From the NCBI GenBank assembly GCA_033439295.1, contig JAVTLE010000011.1, forward strand, positions 806,082 through 870,081: a stretch of 64,000 nt of DNA, given 5' to 3'. Below are positions 11,330-21,142 of this stretch, one piece after another. Position numbers and translations under genes: made by a program. Numbering within the stretch: the first letter of the stretch is position 1; every line of letters starts with the position of its first letter. Source of the stretch: Deuterostichococcus epilithicus. Lineage: Eukaryota; Chlorophyta; Trebouxiophyceae; Prasiolales; Stichococcaceae. The notes beneath the pieces were generated by a model, which was given only the letters and a program-made list of their open reading frames with translations, did no database searches and was not told the origin of the DNA.

Positions 11330-14300
11330 ATGACACTGTATAGAAAGTCGCTGGAGCTGCAGCAGCAGCTGCGCAAGCGATTGGCCGGCCTGCCGCAGCC
11401 GGCAGAGGGGCCGCAGGCGCTGCAGCAGCACGCGGCGCTGGAGGAGCTTGCTGGCTTGGCAGCCCAGCTCGGCGGCGATGTTGGCAAGATTGAGGCCAAG
11501 GCGCGGGAGACTGACCCCGATAAAAAGGCAAGTTTGTTGAAGAAGTCGTGACACGACTGAAGCGTCGGCAAGGTCAGGGTCAAGGTCCGACAAGATCTAA
11601 TGAGCATGTTGTGCATATGCACAGCTGTCGGCGTTGCAACCTGGAAAGCTGTGCAGGGGAAGCGGCAGCTTCCGACGCCGAGCCTGCTGCATTATTGAAG
11701 ACCAGAACCCTCACAGGATGCTCCTCCAACCAACTCACTTTTGGCGCAGGTGTATGGCAAAGGCATGACGGACAAGGTCCTGGCCCTGGCAGCAGACCAG
11801 GAGACGCTGGAAGCAGACCTGGCGGCCCGCAGGGGTCAGCTGGCACCGCTGGCAGCCGCCGAGCGCACCCGGCAGCAGGAAGCCGCAGATGCGGCGCTGC
11901 AGCAGCAGGCCGAGGAGCAGCGCAGGTGCCCCATTGCATTGGTTCCCTTTGTTTCCATAAAGAGCACACCACCGGCTTCCTTGCAGTGACTGTGCGCTTG
12001 CTGTCGGGGCGGATGCAGTGGCGGAGAGGGCGCAGACGGCGCCGTCGACAGGGGGAACAGGGTCGCCTGATGTCGTGAGAGTCATCCAGCTGAAGGATCG
12101 TCAGCGAGAGCCGGGTTGACTGCAGGCTGGAAACGGAGGCGTCACAGAAGGCACAGGAGGAAGAGCAGAAGCAGCGGGCCGCAGAGGCGGCGGCGCAGGA
12201 GGCGGCGCGCCTTGAGATCGCCAAGTGCGTCCCTTCTGTGCTCCACTGGTTGCAGGTCAGGACGTCTCAAGAGGGATGCATGCTCACGGTGCAATACTTC
12301 AGGTTGGCAAGCTGGGGCCTCGACCCACTGGTCTACACTCTACCATGGCAAGCGCACACAAGGCCAGGCATCATGCCCATGCCCATGATGCCCAAGTGCG
12401 GGTCCACCTCTCATCAGCTTTCGCAAGCCCCTCTACCAGTCGTCCGCACGGCATGCCAGTCATGAACGACCTCGCCTGCACGGCGGCCTGTGCGGAGAGC
12501 ATCGGCTCAGAGTTGATCACATGGATCGGAGGGATCTTGTCAAGGTTAATTTGCAACATCTGATGGCAGGCGGGATGAGGCAGAGCGGCAGCGCAAGGCG
12601 GACCTGGCGGCCGCCGAGGTGCAGCGGCAAGCGGCGGCGCGTGCGCGCGCGGAAGAGGAGCGCCTGGTCGCCGAGCGCAAGGTGGCATGGCACACGTCAA
12701 ACTAATTTTCTTCCGGCGGTGCAGCGGAGGTCGACGAGTGGACATCCTGCTGCTCTGCTGTCGGCTTCGTTATTACTGGCCCCAAAGCGAGGTTTCATGG
12801 ACCGCGCTGGCGGCGATCGGGACCAAGTGGCACACATTCGACGTGAGAAACACAGTTCGCCGCCACAGGCGGAGGTGTTGCGGAAGCAGCAGGAGGATCT
12901 GCGGCAGCGGCAGGCTGCGCAGGCGGAGGCTGCGGCGGCCGCGGCGGCTTCCGCAAAGGCGGCAGCGCCTGCAGAAAGGCCCTTCAATGAGTCGGGCGCA
13001 CTGATCCACCTGCACGGTGGACGCGGTGAGCTTGACGACATCCTGCGCCAGACAGGTGGGACGGACGTGGCGCTAGGGTTTGGGCGGTGCCGGCTTGAGT
13101 GATGGCTCTTCAATGAGAACGAGCACAACGACCAGTCCCGGAGCAGCATTGGGGCCACCTGTCCGTCTCGACTGCCGCTCTTGCACGGAGGGAAGGCAGG
13201 ACGCCCGGAGGGCAGCTCCGTGCCGCTCCGGAGTAGCGGCGCCTGCTCTGTCTGTGGACCGGCGCCGCGGCGGATTTCGGCAGGCTTTCAACCCTCATCG
13301 CGCATGCAGGCGACAGGCAGCCGGCGGTGGCAGGACTTTGCCGCCTCCCTGGCGCGGCCCCAACGAATCGATCTCCCAGTGACCGGCGTGGCCTGGAAAG
13401 AGCCATCACAGACAGCTGCCCGTTCACTCCCGCAGGCGACAGGCAGCTGGTGGTGCTGGACTACTCCGCCTCCTGGTGCGGGCCCTGCCGCATGATGGAG
13501 CCGGTGCTGGTGGCCTGGGGCACCGAGCTGGCGTCGCGCGTCGTGTTTGTGAAGTGCGACGCTGAGGCGCCCGGCAACCGCCCCCTGGCCGCCGCCTCTC
13601 GCGTCAGGTGCGCGTGTTCGTTTTGGAGGGTCGTCGGGAGCTCTGGTGTCCGGCTGGCTGCTGACGGCATGCGGAGACTGCAGTGTGATGGACGTTGTGG
13701 AGCGGGTTTGCGTGTCGACTGACCGCCTGCAAGCAGCTGCCTGTGCAACCTAAGGGGTCGAAAAGCAGCGGACCCCACCCCTCTCCCACCTGTGCCCGCC
13801 TCGCTTTCTCGGGCGGTCAAAGGAGCTGCAAGGCAGCTGGCCGTGGGGCGTCTGACGGGCTTGTGTGTGCTGATGCAGGGCATTTCCCACGTTCCACATC
13901 TACCGGGGCGGCAAGGTGGTGGGCGAGGTGCAGGGCGCGGACCGTGGCGGCCTGCGGAGGATCATCGACTCCGAGACGCGCCTGCTGGCGCCCCTCGACA
14001 GTGAGCGCCCTGCAGCAGCCCGATCGAGGGTTGGAGGAGGGGCTTGCCTACCGGGTTGCCCGTCTGCGCAGTGCGCCGATGCTGCCAGCTGCTCCCCCCT
14101 GCCGGTCCAGCCAACCATCGCCACACACCGGTCCAGGCATCTGCCCATTGCATTCCTGCCCTCGCTCTCCATCGCTTGCTCATGTCACGCTTCACGCTGT
14201 GCGCAGGCTCGCCCGGCCGCTCGCCGGCGGTGGCGCTGGCCAACGCCATGAGCAGCATGAAGGTGCGGCGCAGATCCCTCCAACTCCTGCGGCATACCCC

Positions 14301-16104
14301 GCAGCGTGCTGTGAGCAGCTGCGCCGGGTCGCTGAACGTGCAGACATGGTCAGTCATTAAGGGCAGAGCCAGGTGCAGGCGGCTGCTACCAGCAGGGGAT
14401 GGCTCACTGGACTCGACAATTTTTTTTGTGATGACTCCTGGCCGGCGGCGGCGCAGGGCAAGGTGCCGGCGCCGGCCTTCCAGCGCGCCGCGGAGACGCT
14501 GCTGGCGTACGTGCGCAACCTGGTGGCCCACCCCGACGAGCCCAAGTACCGCCGCATCAAGGTGGGGACCCCTCTTCAGCATGGCAAGAGTATCTCAAGA
14601 GTATCTCATGAACCTCGGAACATCCTTGGGAGCCGCCGCTGGCATTTCGTGCACAGCCTGGCGGCCCGCCCTGATGAGGCCAAGCACCGCCGCATCAAGG
14701 AGGGGGACCGGAAGGGCTGCATCCTTTTTGAGCCGCCGGTTGGGGGCACGGATCGGGTTTTTGGGCTGGTGGCAACTCGAGCAACGACTCGCAGGGGAGG
14801 TGTCCAGATTCGCAGACCCGACAGCACCACCTTCCTGCCGGCGCAGGCAGGCAATGCGCGCTACCGCTCGGCGATCGGCAGCCAGCCGCATGGCACGGAG
14901 TGCATGGCGGCGCTCGGCTTCCGTCCCATCTGGGAGGCCTCCGAGGAGGTGCGAAACGTGTTCATGGCTGGGGTTGTGTTCGGGGCTGCAGCCGGAATGC
15001 CCCCTCTGCTTTGTGCAGTTCCCTGAGGGTGCTTTGATCTTCTATCCCTTCACGGAGGCCTCCGGCGTGCTGCGGTACTTTTCTCCTCGGGCCCATTGTT
15101 TGGAGCTGCAGTCAGAAAAGGCTGTTCCTGGCATTTGTGCCATAGTCCTGATACGATTTCCAATGCTGCCGCCGGGATGCTCTGCTTCATCTGTGCATGC
15201 CTCCTTTGCCGCACAGACAGGTTCGCCTCTCGTTTGCCTGCTGGGCGCGCTGCAGGAGCCAGGCTGTTGCTGGCTCTGCTCCACGTCGGCCCCTGAAATT
15301 GACTCCTGACAGCCACTGACTTCTGAGAGCCGCTGCTGGCAGCCGCTGCACGACTCCAGGTCTCACAAGCATCGACTTTGACCACAACGACAGATCCTGG
15401 TGCTGGAGAAACCGTCGCCGGAGCTGCCGCGCGTCAAGACGCTGCTGGAGCAGGCCATGGCCATCGCGCAGCGCTCCGCAGCACCTGCCGGCGCCGCTGC
15501 CGCTGCCGCCGCAGGCGCAGCGGCGNNCNNCCGTGATCTCGGCCCAGCCTCCCGCACCTGCGGCGCCGGCGGCCGCTGCGGCGGNAGTGCCCGGCGCTCC
15601 TGTGACGGGAGCGCCGGGCGCTGCCGTGACCGACGCTACCACAGTGCCGCCTATGGATACCGCCGCCGGTGCGATCTTCTCTGCCGTTCTTGCCTGAAAT
15701 CTGATGCTGTCTGACATTAAGCTCGGTGGCTCATCAGACAGATGCATCGCCATGAGGGTAGCGGGCTGCTTGCACTGTGTCCATTCGCACGGCATGTGGG
15801 CTCGCTTGTTGAGGTGTGACCTGTCCCGAGACACCTTGCGCCAGTCATCTTAAGTCGGCATACTGTGTGTTCAGGCCAGCACACGCCACAAGCGCGGGCC
15901 CTGGCAGCGCAGCTGGCTGCGATGCTGGGCGGCATTGCAGGTGCCACGGCTGCCGCGCCCCCCAACGCTGCGTCGCAGCCGGTGGTCAGCATGAGTGAAG
16001 CGGCTCTGGCAGCGGCGCCGGCGCAGGGGCAGCAGGGGGACGAGGAGGAAGACGAGGAGCTGGCCCGGGCAATGCGTGAGTCCATGGAAGAAGGAGGCTC
16101 ATGA
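11330..16104 (+). CDS. Thioredoxin-PUB-UIM multidomain protein
   Basis: Exons between 11330 and about 12970 encode a long charged, Ala/Gln-rich coiled coil. A thioredoxin domain follows: an exon starting at 13436 carries the active site SASWCGPCRMMEP, and a later exon starts FPTFHIYRGGKVVGE. A PUB domain comes next, the fold that binds p97/VCP tails: LLAYVRNLVAHPDEPKYRR (exon ending 14561) joined to AGNARYRSAIG (exon from 14847) and AALGFRPIWE. After an Ala/Pro-rich linker, the last exon (15875-16104) ends in a ubiquitin-interacting motif, DEELARAMRESMEE. The phase-1 join 15668/15875 fits. The first intron uses a GC donor (gcaagt at 11528). An N cluster at 15526-15530 coincides with a frame shift that is probably unresolved bases. 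Together the parts suggest a redox-linked adaptor in the p97/ubiquitin system; that role is inference. Confidence 0.82.
13307..13370 (+). repeat. Decayed intronic copy of the thioredoxin active-site exon start
   Basis: The stretch starting caggcgacaggcag at 13307 repeats the acceptor and first bases of the real exon (cag at 13433), 126 bp upstream. Similarity is roughly 80 percent by eye over about 60 bases. The copy no longer encodes WCGPC. Confidence 0.8.
14648..14711 (+). repeat. Decayed intronic copy of the PUB exon end
   Basis: It repeats the end of the PUB exon (14510-14573) at an offset of 138 bp, about 85 percent identical by eye. The real exon reads LVAHPDEPKYRRIK and the copy LAARPDEAKHRRIK. 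The donor GT of the real exon is GA in the copy. Confidence 0.88.
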
Positions 16105-16421
16105 GGAGGGACTGTCCAGATAGGAAACCCCCGTCTAGGCATGTTAGGCATGTTGCTTCAACGGCAGCAGTGCACCTCGGCGAGTTCAGTAGGGTCCTCA
16201 TTGATCATTGCTTCTTCTCAGCCTTGCGTTGTACACGCTGCGGCCTCCTGCACGCTCTGAACTCTGCCAAGGCTGCTGGCATTGCAGATGCGGGGCTTCG
16301 ATACGATGTGAAGGAACAGCCGAATGTACTTGCAGTCATGCCCTCCACCGGCCCAGTGCGAATGGCATCTGGAAGGACTGCTGCCACACACGGGCTGCCG
16401 CAGTCGTGGCCGCCTGCGGCC
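16105..16421. other. Convergent spacer, thioredoxin-PUB gene / bL36m
   Basis: About 320 bp between two converging coding ends. It presumably holds both 3' UTRs. No further feature seen. Confidence 0.45.
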
Positions 16422-16940
16422 CTAGCAAAGCTGCCTGCACCACTGCATTTGCCACGGCTGGGCTGATGTCCGTGCCGAGATGCCTGCGTGCCATTCGAGA
16501 TGTGCCCTGACACTCCAGCCGTCATGCCACGACGAACAGCAGACACGACACACCCAACCTGGTTTCAATACGACACCATTTGACACGCACCTGGCTTGCG
16601 ATGCTGGCGAGGCGGCAGCGTGGTGTGCACCCACGAGCGTTGCAAAGCCCTGCCTCTGCTTGTGCTGCAGCAAATACGACAGGAGATACGCCTCGGGAAT
16701 AGTGTACTGGATGTGTGCTCCTGCATGGCACCTTGCAGCAAGATACCTGTGCGACATGCGAGTCTGCATATATATTACGGCATATGCATGGCTTCGTTCA
16801 TGCACAGCAAAGATGGTCTGAGCGTGCATGCCCGTCTGGCTGACCTTGCGATTTGCTGAGCAGATCACATATATCCGTCCGCGGCGCCGCACGAATTTGC
16901 ACGCGTCACACAGCTTCTTCACCGCCGAGCGCACACGCAT
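16422..16940 (-). CDS. Organellar ribosomal protein bL36
   Basis: bL36 is a tiny zinc-ribbon protein of bacterial-type large ribosomal subunits, here probably mitochondrial. Exon 1 (16845-16940) gives 32 residues starting MRVRSAVKKLCDACKF and ending VICSANRK; its CxxC is the first half of the zinc site. Exon 2 starts at 16664 with HKQRQGF, the conserved end of bL36, so N-x-KHKQRQG is restored only by removing the 180-bp intron 16665-16844. That intron is a multiple of three and free of stops, so the unspliced frame also reads through. After HKQRQGFATLVG the frame runs about 70 residues to a stop at 16422; this tail is unusual and may be partly intron, with a possible donor just after LVG. The usual zinc-site histidine is the H of KHKQ. 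Confidence 0.85.
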   Translation of the reverse strand: MRVRSAVKKLCDACKFVRRRGRIYVICSANRKVSQTGMHAQTIFAVHERSHAYAVIYMQTRMSHRYLAARCHAGAHIQYTIPEAYLLSYLLQHKQRQGFATLVGAHHAAASPASQARCVSNGVVLKPGWVCRVCCSSWHDGWSVRAHLEWHAGISARTSAQPWQMQWCRQLC

Positions 16941-17686
16941 GATGCCGTCACCGCAGCAGTGCCGCCACGACTACCTGAAGCCAGAGGCAGCAAGCACTCG
17001 TTTGCTTGAAAGAGTCCGGCATGTGCTTCAGTGCAGCAACACATGCCCAACTGCGGGCCAACAGCCGCTCCTTGTTCAAGGCGCAACCTGAAAAGTCTGG
17101 TTTGGCACGTCGAGGACACCACCTCCCCGGCGACGCTGAGTGCACGCAGTTTATTCCCTGAGGATGCGCCGCATATGCTATCGGCAAGGACGAGAGGCAA
17201 CCGGTTGCTGAGAGGGTGCAGGCGATGCCCGAAGTGCTGTTTGAGGCCAACGACCACGGCAGCGCTTCCTGATGTAGACGGAAGAACGCAAGCAGAGTTT
17301 GTAGGGAGATGACTCGAGTATGTACGGAGTTTGGCATTCGCTGGCCTGCTCGGCGCCCTGACGAGGGATTCTATTCTTCACCTCGGCTGCATCCTCTGCT
17401 TCCTGTCGGCAATGCTGACTCGACTTATGATTTCAGATCTTAAGAGTCCCTCACCTGTCGCTGTGCAGTTTAAGATAAATCAACGTTGTGGCTGACCACC
17501 TTGCCGCCGCAAGCTGCTCGCCTGCAAGGTCTCAAACTTCGAGCAGCTGCCAGGCCGTCTTGGTGGCGCATTTCGCTCGCAGTAAAGTTGGTCGGATCAC
17601 CACAACCGGGCCGCACGCCGTGACCAACCAGTCCGACTTCATGCTGAGCAATCGATCAATTACGCCAACTTGATGCAGTAGACGGT
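16941..17686. promoter_or_regulatory. Divergent upstream region, bL36m / SAM methyltransferase
   Basis: About 750 bp between divergent starts. Open frames here (for example 16948-17337 on the minus strand) have no recognisable similarity. It could hold an upstream presequence exon for bL36m, but I cannot support one. Confidence 0.4.
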
Positions 17687-20600
17687 ATGACTCGGCCGGC
17701 ACAGATCGACACAGTGCAACCTGGCGGCGGGCCCAAGGGCGCGTCGGTGGCGGCAACTGCAGCCAGCAGCCCAGAGGATGCTCAACGCGTCAAGGCGCTC
17801 TATCGTATCATGCAGTCTGTCGAGGTCAGCTTCGTGGGCCTGTCGTGAAGCCTCGGCTGCTTTGGGGCTGAGAGCGCAGGCAGTGCACCAGTCACCCATG
17901 ACCTCAATTGCGAGCAACCGCACACAAATCACTCTGCATTCGCTACGTCAGATCGCAATGGCATGCAGTCGCCCGGCCTTGCAGCCAAGTCAAACTGCAA
18001 ACGTCGATGTCAGCAAGGTGACTGTCCTGGCGTATGACCATTGCATGGAGCACAATTGTCTTCAGGCGCGGCTGGGCGGCGGCGAGGGGGTGGAGGGACT
18101 GTACGGCAGCATCTCCTACGCTGGCATGCAGCGCATCGTCGGCGCGCTCCAGGCGCACTGCACCCTGGACGCCGGCAGCTGCCTCGTCGATGTGGGAGCC
18201 GGACTCGGCAGGTGGGCCTTGACCCACCTAATTGCACATGGGTGCTCCAGTCAGGGCTGCACGCGCAGGGCGAACTGTTGCGGGGCATACATATTGGGTG
18301 CACCTGAGGGTGGTCCTGCCTGGCGAGGCGCTGGCGCAACACGCGCACCAGGTCAATGCCACCGATCTGTGCCCCAGGCGACCTGTGGCGGCTGCAGCAG
18401 CTAGGCGCGCGCCGGCACAGAGCGCCGTCTGTCTCTAGAGGCGCAGGTCGCTGTCACATCCTCAGACCCGAACGACGTGCGCAGACCGCTGCTCCACGCC
18501 ATGGTGGCCACCGGGCTGCGGTCGGCGTTTGGCGTGGAGGTGGACGCCATCAAGTGCCAGAAAGCAGCGGCATTCATGCAGCAGACGCGTGCGGAGCTGC
18601 GGAAGCGGGGCGCGCTGGCTCCGGATGACGACATGGTGCTGCCGTACATCGCCTGCAGCGCCATCGAGCAGGTGCCGCGCTTCCCCAGTATGTTCCTGTC
18701 CCCCAAGTTTCGTCGTAGAGCCAGCTGCCCGCTGGTCTTGCGGCTGCGGGGTGAGGCGCCAGAAGCGGGCGTCAGACATTCCCGCCTTGCTGGCCTTGCG
18801 TTGCTGCTGCAGACGGCGGCCCGCGAATGCTGCACCGCAGACCCTTGACTGGCTCCCAAGCTCAGGCTACGGCGCCCCTTCCAGGCCCAAGCTGCGGCGC
18901 CCCGGAGCACTCACTGTTTGAAACCCCAAACCCCGACAGGTGGACAGCCTGGACCCGGCGACGCACGCATACTCCTTCTGGGAGGGCGTGCCAACGGAGG
19001 GCAAGTGCGCCTTTGGCCGCCTGGTGGCCGCGTCGCCGCTGCTGCGGGTGCGCCCCGGTCTTCCTCGCTCCCTGCCACTGCTGAGGCGTGGTCCTGTGGC
19101 GCTGCCTGCTTTGCGCACCGCCTCGAGGTGCACCGCTGTCATGCAGGGAGGTTCCTGTGCAGCGCGCCTTCCAGCTGGCTCCCGACTGTTTGCAGTGCTC
19201 TCCCGTCTGTTGTAGGCGCCGGTCCAGGGTGCCGCTGCACTGCAGGGCGCCACCCTGGCGCGTGCCGCCTCGGCAGGTCCTTCAGCATAACGGACGAATC
19301 CGACGCACAGCCATCGTTGGGCGGAGGGCGTGTCAGCACGTCGACTGCAGTCCATTCGCCTACTATGGCTTCGAGGAACCTGATGCAGTTGAATCGTGTG
19401 TCTAGGGCGTGGCGGTGGTGCAGCGCGCTATCCGGGCCGAGGAGCCTGCAGAGGCGATGCGCGGCATGGGCTTTGGCGGACTGTCCCTCGTGGACACCTT
19501 CGCCGTGAATATGTCGGGTGATGTCCCGGTCATCTGGCATTCCATCCACGACGCAGGAGCAAAGAAGAGCCCTGCCCATTCATGATGTGCTCGGAGGTGC
19601 TTCCGGACTTGACACGGGGCAGGGACAGACCCGCCGCTGTGCCACGCTGATGCTGCTCTGTCGCCCCTTCCCGAAGGCTGGCCCCGGCTCCAGGCCTCAG
19701 CTGGTTCCATCTCCGACGGCCAACCTCGCCGACCCTGGCGCGATCCGGGCTGCTGTCAACCCCTCACCAAGTAGTGGTACCAACTATAGGCAGCGGCCGC
19801 AGCTTCAGGGCGTACATCTTCCTCCGCGTTCCACAGCCGCGCTCTGCCGCCGCACCCATTCCGGCGGCCGAGCCGGTCGCAGCGCCGCCCGCAGAGCAGC
19901 GGGAGGCTGCCTCCGGGCCGGCACCGGCAGAGGCGAGGGTGGATGTCATGACCAGCGGCGTCAGGGCGGCAAGAAATGCCGTCGCCACGAGGGCGGCGGT
20001 TGCCGCTGCCGCCCGCAGTGCGGCGCGGACTGCAAGGCGGGTGGCGCGCGCTGCAGCAGCCGACTCTGACCAGGCGGGCTATCCCACGCATCAGGAACTC
20101 TCGCCTGTGGAGGTTGCATGCGGATTGGTGACTGCTGCACCATGGTGGTCATGTCTCCCTTGCCCCCACGCTGCCTCGCATGCTCGTGCAGGGGGAGGCC
20201 CCACCTCGCCCGACAGCAGGCCATGGCCATGGCAGGACGGCAGCACCCGCTCGGCCGCCCGCCGACGCCGGCGCTGCAGCGGCAGCAGACGCGTGCGGCC
20301 TGCCTGGCAGCAGCGCGGCAGCAGGCGGCACGTGGGGCGCCGCAGAGCAGCTGCCGCCCGGCTCTGGCGAGGCGGCAACGGCAGTCGTGCTGGCAGCGGG
20401 CAGCGACACAGCCGGCGAGCCGCAGTCAGCGGCAACATTGGCGCCGCAGGCGTGGCCTGCAAGGAGTGAGCCGCCCGCCGAGTCGGAGGAGCCAGCCGTG
20501 CACAGCAGCCCGCGGCGCAGTCCCGTGAAAGGCGGTGTGCAGAAGACGGCGACGCCGCCGCGGCGGCAGGCGACCATCTGGGGCCATGTGCGCAATAGGG

Positions 20601-20716
20601 CGAGAGAGGAGCGCGTCGGTGTGCGCACCGCAAAGGCCAGGCTCTTTGCCGATGACCAGGCTGGGGAGCCGCCTGCAAATGAGGCGCAGCGGGAATCGCC
20701 AGAGGCGCAGTGCTAG
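17687..20716 (+). CDS. SAM-dependent methyltransferase, DOT1-like fold, with disordered tail
   Basis: The first exon (17687-17824) is short and ends RIMQSVE. The next, after an acceptor near 18063, reads GLYGSISYAGMQ and then SAM motif I, LVDVGAGLGR. The next gives PLLHAMVATGLRSAFGVEVD, the acidic residue that usually binds the ribose, then KCQKAAAFM. Later exons give DSLDPATHAYSFWEG and GFGGLSLVDTFAVNMSG, which joins in phase to SGRSFRAYIFLRV, a typical last strand. The layout recalls DOT1-like and related protein methyltransferases of algae and protists. The final exon (20192-20716) is a Pro/Ala/Arg-rich, probably disordered tail with SSPRRSPVK and RRQATIWGHVRNR, suggesting a nuclear or chromatin setting. 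Substrate is unknown. Confidence 0.75.
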
Positions 20717-21142
20717 CGCGGTTGGACCTGCTGATCAGCCTGCCAGCGACCGGCGTGACTCGACCAGCGTGACGAGAACAGGTTGCTTCTGCTCTGCAAA
20801 CTGCGCCGCACCCGTGGTGACGATCATGGAACAGAGTATACTCGACCGCCGCCCATTGCCGTTTGTTGCCGTTGCAGCTTGCTGGGGAATTTAGGATTTT
20901 CAGGCGGGAACGCGGACAAATCTGTACGGCCTGATCGTGCAGTGCATTCCGGACCGCATCCGGACCAACCTTGATTATCGCCGGTTGCAGCAGCCTCAGC
21001 GATAGTCAGTGATAGTGATACGTACCGCCGGTCCAGGCTCGTGAGACCTCTCCTGGCCAACAATTTGCCCAGATAGAGTGTGGCAGATAGAACCCGACTG
21101 CGGCCAGGTTGCAGCCTCTGCGCGACCATCGAATCCGCGAGT
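20717..21142. promoter_or_regulatory. Spacer upstream of the Cys-rich repeat gene
   Basis: It contains the 3' UTR of the methyltransferase and the promoter of the next plus-strand gene. No open frame or motif of note. Confidence 0.4.

Noticed and set aside
16948-17337. 129-codon minus-strand frame upstream of bL36m
   Set aside because: No recognisable motif and bL36 normally begins at the MRVR start; a presequence exon could not be shown.
18857-18904. Tandem near-repeat (aagctc-ggc / cggcgcccc) in the methyltransferase intron
   Set aside because: It is a short GC-rich repeat that does not match a neighbouring exon, so it was not counted with the exon copies.
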